Assembly (NCBI GenBank): GCA_035286125.1
Contig: JAYKIS010000003.1
Location: 1-64,000, forward strand
Length of the DNA: 64,000 nucleotides
Direction of reading: 5' to 3'
Source of the DNA: VGJW01 sp035286125
GTDB taxonomy: Bacteria; Cyanobacteriota; Sericytochromatia; S15B-MN24; VGJW01
The number at the start of each line of letters is the position of its first letter. The first letter of the stretch is position 1. The position numbers and the translations under genes are program-made. Positions 1-7,684 of this stretch are shown in pieces. The notes under the pieces are model-generated. The model made no database searches. It worked only from the letters and a program-made list of their open reading frames with translations, and was not told where the DNA came from.

Positions 1-698
1 GACGGCGACCACTCGAAGGCAGCATCACCGAACACGGGACCGGCAGACAGGCTCACCACCGTCTCCTCGACGGAGGGCTGGGGCTCAGGTTGCACGAGCA
101 GGCCACCCACCTCGATCTTGGTCTTCACCCGGCTCGTCGAGAGACCGACCAGAAACTGCCCCAGGCGGACCTGACCATTTGCGTCAAGCAGGTTAAGCGA
201 CGTTCCGGTGACGGCCCGGGCCGGTCGCCCGCCCTCCCCGTCCCTGAGGACGGTCCACTGGCGAACGGCGAGCCCGACGCCCAGACGAGTCGGAAAGGCC
301 TGGGCCGGCGCCTCGGAGGCGGCTACGGCAGCGTCCCGAGCCGGAGTCGAGAAGGCCACCTCGTAAACCGGGACGGACTCGAGGACAATCCGACCGCCGA
401 CAGAACCTTCGATCTCCCGAGTCACGAAGCCGGGCGCCGAGACGACGAGCATGGCGGCCACGCCGGCGGGCTGGTCCAGGGCAAATCGTCCCTCTGCGTC
501 CGTCACCACCAGGCCGACACTCCCGCGCAACGACACCAAGGCCGAGGCAACCGGCCGCCCGGCGACATCCACGACCTGACCCACGACCTGAACACGGCTC
601 GCCGCCGCCGGGGCAGCCCACGCCCCGGACGCCGACGCCGGCACGGCCAGTGCAGCAAGCACCAGGCCACCCACGCTCAAACCCCAGAACCGCGCCAT
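1..698 (-). CDS. Exported protein with carboxypeptidase-regulatory-like domain (3' end outside window)
   Basis: The reading frame stays open for 232 codons from the ATG at 698 to the window edge, so the C-terminus is missing. The N-terminus (MARFWGLSVGGLVLAALAVP, then an Ala-rich stretch) is a signal peptide. It is followed at about residues 36-100 by a fold typical of carboxypeptidase regulatory-like or SdrD B-like domains, with VVDVAGRPVASALVSLRG and then TDAEGRF. Such domains are extracytoplasmic Ig-like beta-sandwiches, often in surface or envelope proteins. The start codon overlaps the TGA of the upstream lipoprotein gene by one base, so the two are probably cotranslated and act together in the envelope. 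The specific function is not recognisable. Confidence 0.75.
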   Translation of the reverse strand, partial: MARFWGLSVGGLVLAALAVPASASGAWAAPAAASRVQVVGQVVDVAGRPVASALVSLRGSVGLVVTDAEGRFALDQPAGVAAMLVVSAPGFVTREIEGSVGGRIVLESVPVYEVAFSTPARDAAVAASEAPAQAFPTRLGVGLAVRQWTVLRDGEGGRPARAVTGTSLNLLDANGQVRLGQFLVGLSTSRVKTKIEVGGLLVQPEPQPSVEETVVSLSAGPVFGDAAFEWSP

Positions 699-1093
699 CA
701 CTGCACCACCTTGACGCTGACCGAGGCGCCCACGAGATCGACGAGGTCGCCGTCCACGATCACGGCCCACGTCAGCCGCTCGGCACGCGTCGGCGCTTGC
801 ACGGGCGCAAGCGGAGTGAAGTCGAGCTGGGTGTCGGACAAGCGCGTCAGGGGCGTGGCCACCCCGCCCATCAGCAACTTCAGGCTGCGGGCGCGCGTCC
901 AGCGCTCAGGCAGGGCAGACGTCCCCTCGGGCTGCAAGAGACCCCGAGCCGTCGTCCCGGCTGCGGTCACGGTATACGTGACGGTCACGGAGACGGGTAC
1001 GGTACCGTCCTTGAGCGCCGCCGACAGGGGCAGGGGGCTGTCGCAACCCGACAGCAACGCTGCCGCCAACAGGGATTCGCGAATCCGTAACAA
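698..1093 (-). CDS. Small lipoprotein of unknown function
   Basis: I prefer the TTG at 1093 as start. It has a GAGG ribosome site 7 bases upstream and puts a lipobox-type signal (LLAAALLSGC) within the first 20 residues. The ATG at 1177 would add an implausible polar leader. The mature 110 or so residues are rich in Val and Thr and look like a compact beta domain, including SVTVTYTVTAAGTT near the start. The gene overlaps the next exported-protein gene by one base, which suggests one envelope operon. No family is recognised. Confidence 0.65.
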   Translation of the reverse strand: MLRIRESLLAAALLSGCDSPLPLSAALKDGTVPVSVTVTYTVTAAGTTARGLLQPEGTSALPERWTRARSLKLLMGGVATPLTRLSDTQLDFTPLAPVQAPTRAERLTWAVIVDGDLVDLVGASVSVKVVQ

Positions 1094-1206
1094 GGCAGGA
1101 CCTCGACAAGAACCAGAGCGCGACCCCCATGTCGAGGGTCTGTATAGATTTAGGTTAGGGTAGACAGTTTGCAGCAAGATTGCAACCGAAACGACCCGAC
1201 CCTGCT

Positions 1207-1995
1207 TCAGTTGGCGAGGAACCCCGTGGCGCGAAGGGTTTCCGTCCGCTGCCGATCCACCCGAAGATGACTGAGGAAGGTCCGGGCACGCTCGGTCGCA
1301 GGCTGACGGAAGAAGACGGCGGGCGGTGCATCTTCGATGACCCTGCCTCCGTCCATGAAGACAATCCGATCGGCGACGCGCTCCGCGAAGTGCATCTCGT
1401 GGGTCACCACCACCATGGTCATGCCTTGGGCGGCAATCGCGTTCATCACCTCCAGCACTTCGTGGACCATTTCGGGGTCGAGGGCACTGGTCGGCTCATC
1501 GAAGAGCAATGCCTTTGGCTCGAGGGCCAAGGCACGCGCGATCGCCACGCGTTGCTGCTGGCCACCCGACAATTGCGGCGGCCACGCGTCGGCCTTGTGG
1601 CCCATGCCCACGCGACCGAGCAGCACGCGGGCGCGTTGCTCGGCTTCGGTTCGGCCGACCCCGCGCACCAACGCCTGCGGCAGCGTCACGTTCTCGAGCA
1701 CACTCAGGTGGGGAAACAGGTGGAAGCCCTGGAAAACCATCCCGACCTCGGCACGAAGCGCGGCCAGTTCACGGGCCGATGTGTCGAGTGGCCTGTCGAA
1801 CAGTGTGATCGTGCCGGAATCGACCTCCTCCAGCCGGTTCATGCACCGCAGCAGCGTGCTCTTGCCCGACCCGGAAGGTCCGAGCAGGACTACCTTCTCA
1901 CCGGTACGGATCTCGAGGTCGACCCCCTGCAACACCTTCAGCGAACCGAAGGCCTTGTGCAGATCGCGGCATGAGATGGCAACAGGTGGAGTCAC
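1207..1995 (-). CDS. Polar amino-acid ABC transporter ATP-binding protein (GlnQ/ArtP type)
   Basis: This 262-residue ABC ATPase should energise uptake of a polar amino acid through the permease encoded just upstream. It shows the Walker A GPSGSGKST, the signature LSGGQQQRVAIARAL, the Walker B LLFDEPTSALDPE and the switch His in VVVTHEMHFA. The GlnQ/HisP/ArtP subfamily is indicated by the FQGFHLFPHLSVLENVTLP segment. It starts with GTG three bases after the stop of the binding-protein/permease gene, so the two genes are one operon and need no other permease. Which amino acid is transported cannot be read from the sequence. Confidence 0.92.
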   Translation of the reverse strand: MTPPVAISCRDLHKAFGSLKVLQGVDLEIRTGEKVVLLGPSGSGKSTLLRCMNRLEEVDSGTITLFDRPLDTSARELAALRAEVGMVFQGFHLFPHLSVLENVTLPQALVRGVGRTEAEQRARVLLGRVGMGHKADAWPPQLSGGQQQRVAIARALALEPKALLFDEPTSALDPEMVHEVLEVMNAIAAQGMTMVVVTHEMHFAERVADRIVFMDGGRVIEDAPPAVFFRQPATERARTFLSHLRVDRQRTETLRATGFLAN

Positions 1996-1998
1996 GCG

Positions 1999-3447
1999 TC
2001 AGTTCCTCTGCAGCCTCGCCTCGGTCCAGCGGGCCAGCAGGGCTGCCGGATAGCTGATGACGAGGTAGAGGGCCGCCGTCAGCAAGCCCAGGCGGATGTA
2101 GTCGTAGGTCGCGGAAGCCAGCATGCCGTAGCTCTTGGTCAACTCGACCAGCGTGATGACCGAGACCAGGGAACTGTCCTTGAAGAGAGCGATGAAGTCG
2201 TTCGTGACCGGGGGAATCGTGACCTTGAGCGACTGCGGCAGGATGACGTGCCGGATCGCCTGCAGTCGGGACATCCCCAGAGCAGCGCAGGCCTCGTGCT
2301 GGCCCTTGGGCACGGCCTGCAGGCCGGCGCGGTAGTTCTCTGCCTCGTTTGCGGCATAGTTCAAGCCCAGCCCCAGGACACCTGCAACGAAGGCATCCAG
2401 CTCCACGCCCAGCTTCGGCAGGGCGTAGTACAGCATGTAGAGCTGGATCAGCAGCGGCGTACCCCGAACGATCTCGACATAGCCCGTCGCCAGCCATCGT
2501 ACGGGCGCAGGACCGAAGACCCGACCCAGCGCAAGCAACATGCCGACGCCCATGGCAAGCACCATCGCTGCCAGAGATATCCGGCAGGTCATCCAGGCGC
2601 CTTGCAGCAGGACGGGCAGGTACTGGGCCAGCCCCGGGCCATCCTGACGAATGATCGGCTGCACGTCCCTGTAGGAGTTGAGCTTGTCCTGCAGCGGATG
2701 CCACAGCCGCCAGCGACGCAGGATGCGCTCGAGGCTGCCGTCCTCGATCATCGTGCCAATCGCCCGATCGAGCTCCCGCTTGAGGGCCTCGTCGCCCTTG
2801 CGAAGCGCGATGCCGTAGAACCCCACGCCCCTCGGGGGCTCGATGAACCGGACGCGAAGATTGCGCGCTGCATAGAAGTCGGCCACGGGTTGGTCGATGT
2901 AGACGGCATCGAGGCGCCCGATGGCAAGGTCCTCGTAGACGGCGAACATGTCGGTGTAATGCTTGATGTCGACCTTGCCGAGGCGCTCCAGTTCGCGATG
3001 GGCAGCCGTACTCGTGACGGTGCCGACCTTCAGCCCCCGCAGGTCCTCGAAGACCTGGACCCGCTCATCGCCGCGACGCACCGCGATGCGCTGCTGGTAG
3101 ACGCAGTAGGGGCGAGTGAACAGCGCGCCGCGCTGGTGGTCCTCCGTAATCTCGATACCCGCCATCGCGACATCGACGGTATTGCGGCTGAGCGCAGGGA
3201 TCAGGCTGTCCCAGTTGACCTGGACGGGCAGGAAGGTCCGGCCGAGACGCTTGCCCAGTTCATCGGCGATATCGCGCTCGAAACCGATGATGCGTGACGG
3301 ATTGGCCGGATCTGCGTACCCGTAGGGTGCCCCGCCCTCGAGGTCGAGGCCCCAACGCAGCTGCTCGGCCGCGCGAACGGGTGCGCTGCCGGCCGTGGCG
3401 AGCCATAGCACGCCCAGCAGCAGCAGATCCAGCCAACGCAGGCGCAC
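1999..3447 (-). CDS. Amino-acid ABC transporter: substrate-binding protein fused to permease
   Basis: One 482-residue chain carries a signal peptide, a periplasmic type 3 solute-binding domain (about residues 30-255, including RIIGFERDIADELGKRLGR and VDVAMAGIEIT) and a HisM/GlnP-type permease domain with the EAA-like loop (EACAALGMSRLQAIRHVILPQ). In most bacteria these are separate proteins; fused forms are known in some lineages. The GTG at 3447 is chosen because GGGAGG lies 6 bases upstream. The ATG at 3489 would include a good promoter (TTGCAA, 16 bases, TACGAT) inside the gene. The ATPase gene follows after 3 bases. Confidence 0.9.
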   Translation of the reverse strand: MRLRWLDLLLLGVLWLATAGSAPVRAAEQLRWGLDLEGGAPYGYADPANPSRIIGFERDIADELGKRLGRTFLPVQVNWDSLIPALSRNTVDVAMAGIEITEDHQRGALFTRPYCVYQQRIAVRRGDERVQVFEDLRGLKVGTVTSTAAHRELERLGKVDIKHYTDMFAVYEDLAIGRLDAVYIDQPVADFYAARNLRVRFIEPPRGVGFYGIALRKGDEALKRELDRAIGTMIEDGSLERILRRWRLWHPLQDKLNSYRDVQPIIRQDGPGLAQYLPVLLQGAWMTCRISLAAMVLAMGVGMLLALGRVFGPAPVRWLATGYVEIVRGTPLLIQLYMLYYALPKLGVELDAFVAGVLGLGLNYAANEAENYRAGLQAVPKGQHEACAALGMSRLQAIRHVILPQSLKVTIPPVTNDFIALFKDSSLVSVITLVELTKSYGMLASATYDYIRLGLLTAALYLVISYPAALLARWTEARLQRN

Positions 3448-3474
3448 GACGACCCTCCCGTCAGATGACGCGCC

Positions 3475-3502
3475 ATCGTACCAAGCCATGCGTCCATTGC
3501 AA
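3475..3502 (-). promoter_or_regulatory. Predicted sigma-70-type promoter of the amino-acid ABC operon
   Basis: On the minus strand TTGCAA (3502-3497) is followed after 16 bases by TACGAT (3480-3475). Transcription would begin near 3468, about 20 bases before the GTG start, leaving room for its GGGAGG ribosome site. The spacing and both hexamers are read directly; activity is inferred. Confidence 0.5.
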
Positions 3503-3559
3503 GGGGTACGTGGGCGCGGCAGCCTTGCCACGACCGGCATCTTTCCGAGGGAGGTCCCC

Positions 3560-4942
3560 ATGCGAGGCTGGCGCGTGGCGATGGCGCTGTCGCTGCTCGG
3601 GTGCGGTGCTGCAGGTCTGACGCCAGCTGGACCGGCGTTGCCGGAAGGGGCCGCAGGAACGGCGGGCGTGGTCCTCGGACCGCAGGGGGCCCAGGTCAGT
3701 CTGGCCCTGCCCATCAGGTTTTCCGAGGGACGATCGACCCAGGAGATCAAGGGGCTGCCACCGGGCCTCGACATGGGCACCTTGAGCATCGAAGGGATTC
3801 CGGACCTCGCGCAGGTACGGGTACGTCCCCACGCCGCGGACACGGCAGGTCTGCTTGCCGAGGCCCACGGCGGCCAGGTGCTCGTCGAGACCCAGCCCGG
3901 AGCGAGTCCCCGTCCTGTCCTGGTGGGCGGCCACCCGGAACGTCCGCTCTACAAAATGGACGATCGCTGGTATCCGGAGTTTCCCGGTCGCCTCGTCCTG
4001 CCCGCGCTGCCGGCCGCGGCGGAAGGAACGACAGTCGTCATCGACAGGAAGCCGGGGGCAAGTCCCTGGCAGGGGACGGCCGTGTTGAGATTCCTCGACA
4101 CACGCAGCCACTGGAGACCGGACCTTCGCATCGCGTTGGACCGGGACGCCCGCAGCGCCAGCGTAGAGGCCTGGGCCGTGGTCCGTTGGGCTGCAGGTGG
4201 CTATGGCAAGGCGGTCGACCTGAGCCTCGTTGTCCAGCCGAACCGCCCCCTGCCCATCTGGCACGGCCTGCGCAGCCTCGCGGCCGAAGCGGCGGATGCG
4301 GCCCTGCCGCCGGAAGGCAGCCTCTGGCGCTGGCAATCTCCCACCAGGGTGGACACCTCGGCCCCAGGGGGCCTGCGCCTGCTGCTCGGCAAGCGTTCGC
4401 CTGTCCCGACCACCCTCGAGCAGCGGTTCCGCTTCCCCGTGCCCTGGGACCCCTGGCAGGACGAGACACCTCGTCGGGCACATCTCGAGCTGACGGTGGG
4501 CCATGACGGGGGCACGGGCATGAACTGCCCACCAGGCCCATGGCAAACAAGCCAGCAGGATGAACAGGGCCAGCCCATGCCGCTGGCCCGAGGCGATGCG
4601 GGAAGCACAGCGGCGGACAGGCCGCTGGTGCTCTGGCTGGGCGAATCCCTCGACACGGTGGCCACTCTGGTTCAACGCACATGCCAGGACAATGCACTTG
4701 GCCAGAGGGAAACCGGCTTGGTCATCACAATGACCCATTCCGGCCGGACGCAAGCCTCGGTCCGGCTGGTCATGACGTCGGACACTCCATGGCGCTGGAC
4801 CGCGGGGGCACCGGTCCCGGACCGGACCAACCCGGCGGAAGCCATCTGGACCCTGTCGATGTCACCTGACAGTACCCGCTCCATCGAGGCCAGCTTCCGA
4901 CGCACCCGACCGGTCAGTTCCGCCGCCGCACCGACACCTTGA
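3560..4942 (+). CDS. DUF4139-like lipoprotein
   Basis: The ATG at 3560 follows a GGGAGG site and starts a lipoprotein signal (MALSLLGC after a short Arg-containing head). Three stretches resemble the DUF4139 superfamily: IKGLPPGLDMGTLSIEG, then PGRLVLPALP followed by a segment ending in HWRPDLRIALDRD, and VEAWAVVRWAAGGYGKAV. A later SLWRWQSPTRVDTSAPGG matches the conserved phrase in which such proteins describe a beta strand before a Leu run. The family's role is unknown. The mature protein (about 440 residues) should sit on a membrane surface. Its end overlaps the convergent PCuAC gene by 29 bases. The assignment is by remembered pattern and is moderate. Confidence 0.6.
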   Translation: MRGWRVAMALSLLGCGAAGLTPAGPALPEGAAGTAGVVLGPQGAQVSLALPIRFSEGRSTQEIKGLPPGLDMGTLSIEGIPDLAQVRVRPHAADTAGLLAEAHGGQVLVETQPGASPRPVLVGGHPERPLYKMDDRWYPEFPGRLVLPALPAAAEGTTVVIDRKPGASPWQGTAVLRFLDTRSHWRPDLRIALDRDARSASVEAWAVVRWAAGGYGKAVDLSLVVQPNRPLPIWHGLRSLAAEAADAALPPEGSLWRWQSPTRVDTSAPGGLRLLLGKRSPVPTTLEQRFRFPVPWDPWQDETPRRAHLELTVGHDGGTGMNCPPGPWQTSQQDEQGQPMPLARGDAGSTAADRPLVLWLGESLDTVATLVQRTCQDNALGQRETGLVITMTHSGRTQASVRLVMTSDTPWRWTAGAPVPDRTNPAEAIWTLSMSPDSTRSIEASFRRTRPVSSAAAPTP

Positions 4943-5381
4943 CGTTGACGAGCCCAGCCCTTGCAAACGTGAGTCTCATCCGGACCGTCTGGCCGGCGAC
5001 AAAGCGCCGTCCGAGGCCGGTCAGCATCAGGTGGACGCCATCGGGCCGAAGGTTCACGGTCCCCCGGGCAGGTACGGCCAGACTGGCCAACGGCTGCATA
5101 AGGCCACCGCCGCCAGGGCCGCGTGTCATGGCGTGCAAGCGCACGTCCCCTACGCCGTCGACAGCAGCCGCCAGAAGCGTATCGGGCCGCCCCCTGCCCT
5201 CCAGACGCCCGTAAGCCGCGAGAACCTCGGATCCCGGGGGTGCCTCGGCAATCCAGAGCGAAACGACCGGGGCCATCGCAAGGTTCGCTCGCGACACGCC
5301 TGGGTTCGCACTTGCCACCAAGGGCAGGCCAGTCGCCGTCGCACAGGCGACGACGAGCCAAGGGGCGATTCGGAAGGGCAC
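4914..5381 (-). CDS. Periplasmic copper chaperone PCuAC
   Basis: A 155-residue exported protein starting at GTG 5381 with a signal peptide ending near VASA. It contains the copper-binding signature of the PCuAC (DUF461) family: H83-x-M85, M95 and H117-x-M119, the last within GVHLMLTGL. PCuAC proteins bind Cu(I) and hand it, together with Sco, to the CuA site of cytochrome c oxidase. The Sco gene ends 9 bases upstream, which supports this role. There is no ribosome site before the GTG. Instead TAGCAT lies exactly six bases before it and uses the TAG stop of sco, so the gene may also be read from a leaderless internal promoter. Confidence 0.88.
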   Translation of the reverse strand: MPFRIAPWLVVACATATGLPLVASANPGVSRANLAMAPVVSLWIAEAPPGSEVLAAYGRLEGRGRPDTLLAAAVDGVGDVRLHAMTRGPGGGGLMQPLASLAVPARGTVNLRPDGVHLMLTGLGRRFVAGQTVRMRLTFARAGLVNVKVSVRRRN

Positions 5382-5387
5382 GGGTCC

Positions 5388-5393
5388 ATGCTA
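5388..5393 (-). promoter_or_regulatory. Leaderless -10 element (TAGCAT) before the PCuAC gene
   Basis: On the minus strand TAGCAT-GGACCC-GTG places the start codon at the expected transcription start. The first three bases are the stop codon of the Sco gene. No Shine-Dalgarno sequence is present. Confidence 0.55.
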
Positions 5394-5960
5394 CCCCCGA
5401 AGTGCCTTGGCGACCTCCCCCGGCACGAACGGTGGTGATAGCCGACCCCTGAGACGGCCACGAGGATCGATCAGGAAAACGTCGAGGGCGTGCTCGATTT
5501 CCCCCCCGGCAGAGGCCGGCGGCGCGAAGGCAGCGCCAAAGGCCTTGCAAACCAGCGCGAGATCCCGGGCATCGGGCACATGGACGCCGATGAAACCCGG
5601 GTGGAAGTATCGGACATAGGCACCCAGACGGGCCGGCGTATCCCGCGCCGGATCAACCGATATCATCACGACCTGGACCCGCGCCGCCCCGGGGCCCAGC
5701 GCACGAATCTCCCTTGCCAGGCCGGACAACGCGGTGGGACAGGCCGAAGGGCAGCCGCGATACCCGAAATAGACGAGGCCCCATCGGCCATCCAGGTCCG
5801 ACCAGACGAAGGGCTTGCCCGTGGACGCCGCCATCGGCACCTGAGGCAGGCCGGCCTGCCGCGTAGACCACCACGCCCCGGCGAGCCCGGCTCCAAGCGA
5901 GACCACAAGGGCCAGGGCCGGGGAGCGGGCGAAACGCCCGGGGCGTGGGGTACCGCGCAC
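5391..5960 (-). CDS. SCO1/SenC family copper metallochaperone
   Basis: A 189-residue thioredoxin-fold protein anchored by an N-terminal hydrophobic segment (residues 13-31). The copper ligands are C70 and C74 in YRGCPSACPTAL and H157 in EIEHALDVF, the diagnostic Sco set. Sco proteins reduce and metallate the CuA centre of cytochrome c oxidase in the periplasm. The GTG start at 5960 lies 7 bases after the beta-propeller gene, and PCuAC follows, so the three form a copper and respiratory-oxidase maturation operon. The oxidase genes themselves are not in the window. Confidence 0.92.
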   Translation of the reverse strand: MRGTPRPGRFARSPALALVVSLGAGLAGAWWSTRQAGLPQVPMAASTGKPFVWSDLDGRWGLVYFGYRGCPSACPTALSGLAREIRALGPGAARVQVVMISVDPARDTPARLGAYVRYFHPGFIGVHVPDARDLALVCKAFGAAFAPPASAGGEIEHALDVFLIDPRGRLRGRLSPPFVPGEVAKALRG

Positions 5961-5967
5961 GGCTTGC

Positions 5968-7272
5968 CTACTTGACCTGGGTCCGATCGATCACGGAAAT
6001 CGTGCTGTCCGTGATGTTCGAGACAAAGGCCCGGGTCGCCGTGAAGGCAGCCTTGTGGTGGCCGACTCCCACTTCAATGACGTGCAGGACCTTGTACGAG
6101 ATCGCGTCGATGACCGTCACCGAGGCGTCGCCATCCCCCATGACCCAGATCTGGTCCGCTGAGGCCGGATCCGGCGAAGGCACCCTGTAGATATGCACCG
6201 GGGCAGCAGGCTTGCCTTCCAGCTTGCGCCCCACAGGAATGTGGTTGAGGATCTGGCCGCTGGCCAGGTCGACGACGGCAACCCTGTCGGCACCCTTGCA
6301 GGTGATGAACACCTTGGCCTTGTCCGCTGTCAGGACCGAGTCCGTGGGCGTGGAAAGGGTCGTGGATTTCGCCACCACTGCCCTGGCCGCCGGGTCGTAG
6401 ACCACGATGGTGTTGCTGGTCTTGTTGCCGTAAACCAGCATGTCCTTGCCGCCGACGAAACCCATCTCGATCGGACCGGGCTCGTTACCCTCCTTCAGGA
6501 TCCACTTGTCACCCGTCGGATCACCGTCTTCATCCTTGAGCGCGGATAGAACCACGGCATGGTCCGGTCCGCTCGGCGCCGCCACGAAGGCCTTGCCGAC
6601 GGCGATGAAGCCGCCCGCACTGCCCGTGGCCACCGGAGCCAGGTCGAAGCTGCGCGTGCTGGGGATCGCGGCAAAATCCGCCACCCCCGCAACCAGCGGC
6701 CAACGCACCCGGAAGAGACTGTTGGGCACCGATGCCTGTTGGAGCATGGCCGTCCTGTTGTCCCACCAGCCCAGCCGGGAGCCAGGCTTTCCCTCCATGG
6801 CAACGAAGGCGACCTGATCGCGCATCGTCGGGGAAATGATGCGCAAACCCTTGGTCAGTCCGTCCATCGCGATGGCGACACGACGAGCAGGGTCCGCCTT
6901 GGTATAGCTGGGGCTGGCCGAGACAGTAGCCGTCGCGGACCCCGGGAAGATGGCGGCGAAGTCGAGGGTCCTGAGCACGGCACGAAGGCCGGCGTCGGCG
7001 GCCGACGCGTCGAACTGCGGGTCGATGATTTCCATCTTGCCCGCCGACGGATCGGCATTGAAGACGAGATCGCCCGCGACATCGATGCCATGGGGGCCCT
7101 TGGCCGTCGGGATGGTCGCCACGGGCTTCAGGGGCGGGGCGCCCGAGGTCGTCGGCGTATTGACGCTCGCACCGTCGGATGCGATGCCTGTGGCCGGCGT
7201 GCTGCAGGCAGCAAGCACGGCTGCCGAAGCGATGAGCAGGGAGCGATGGGATGGCTGCGGGCTTGCAGTCAT
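5968..7272 (-). CDS. YncE-like beta-propeller lipoprotein
   Basis: The ATG at 7272 has GGAGG 9 bases upstream and opens a lipoprotein signal ending in AAVLAACS. The 434-residue protein shows repeating propeller blades with YVTN/YncE-type phrases: GPHGIDVAGDLVFNAD, TDSVLTADKAKVFITCKG, RVAVVDLASGQILNHIPVG and ITDSTISVIDRT at the C-terminus. Such proteins are secreted seven-bladed propellers with poorly defined partners. Its place ahead of sco and PCuAC suggests a periplasmic or surface role in the copper/oxidase pathway, but nothing in the sequence shows metal ligands. Confidence 0.8.
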   Translation of the reverse strand: MTASPQPSHRSLLIASAAVLAACSTPATGIASDGASVNTPTTSGAPPLKPVATIPTAKGPHGIDVAGDLVFNADPSAGKMEIIDPQFDASAADAGLRAVLRTLDFAAIFPGSATATVSASPSYTKADPARRVAIAMDGLTKGLRIISPTMRDQVAFVAMEGKPGSRLGWWDNRTAMLQQASVPNSLFRVRWPLVAGVADFAAIPSTRSFDLAPVATGSAGGFIAVGKAFVAAPSGPDHAVVLSALKDEDGDPTGDKWILKEGNEPGPIEMGFVGGKDMLVYGNKTSNTIVVYDPAARAVVAKSTTLSTPTDSVLTADKAKVFITCKGADRVAVVDLASGQILNHIPVGRKLEGKPAAPVHIYRVPSPDPASADQIWVMGDGDASVTVIDAISYKVLHVIEVGVGHHKAAFTATRAFVSNITDSTISVIDRTQVK

Positions 7273-7336
7273 GATGGATGGCCTCCTATACGGACCGGCC
7301 TCGACGAAGGGGCCAGCCTCGGGGTAACGCGGGGTG

Positions 7337-7684
7337 TCAGGCGTTACGGAAGCGAGGGGGCGGCACTGGCGGACTTGTGACAAGTCTGGGCAGGCAACAA
7401 TCGGGCCACGCCTTGGGCGCGCGGCCGTCGGCGTGGCGAACTTCCGCTACCCGTCGGGTCGGTGGCAAGGTGGCATCTTCAAGGCTCGGCAGGTCGACCG
7501 CGAGGAAAGCGTGCGCCTGATCCGGCGCGTCCACCTGGTCAGGTTCCGCAGCCACTGACCAGGAACACGGATGAGCCAGGCCTTGGTGAAGGCAGACCCT
7601 CGGACAGACGGAATCGGCGTTGCGCACGCCCAGCAAGGCCATGACCACAATCGCCACGACAACCAGGCGCGCAAGCCGGATCAC
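7337..7684 (-). CDS. Small exported Cys-containing protein, coupled to the desaturase
   Basis: A 115-residue frame begins with GTG at 7684, overlapping the desaturase TGA by 4 bases (GTGA). The N-terminus, VIRLARLVVVAIVVMALLGV, has two Arg and then a hydrophobic core, so it is a signal peptide or anchor. The mature part has Cys residues in CPRVCLHQG, HPCSW and DCCLP, suggesting disulfides or metal binding, and a Pro-rich tail. Codon use resembles the neighbours. I do not recognise a family. Translational coupling implies it works with, or at least is made with, the desaturase. Confidence 0.65.
   Translation of the reverse strand: MIRLARLVVVAIVVMALLGVRNADSVCPRVCLHQGLAHPCSWSVAAEPDQVDAPDQAHAFLAVDLPSLEDATLPPTRRVAEVRHADGRAPKAWPDCCLPRLVTSPPVPPPRFRNA

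Noticed and set aside
193..621. 142-codon minus-strand frame near the left edge
   Set aside because: It is out of frame with the signal-peptide protein read from ATG 698, which stays open to the window edge and has sensible composition.
1168..1187. Inverted repeat TTGCA-N7-TGCAA near the lipoprotein promoter
   Set aside because: Only five base pairs, likely to arise by chance; not enough to call an operator.
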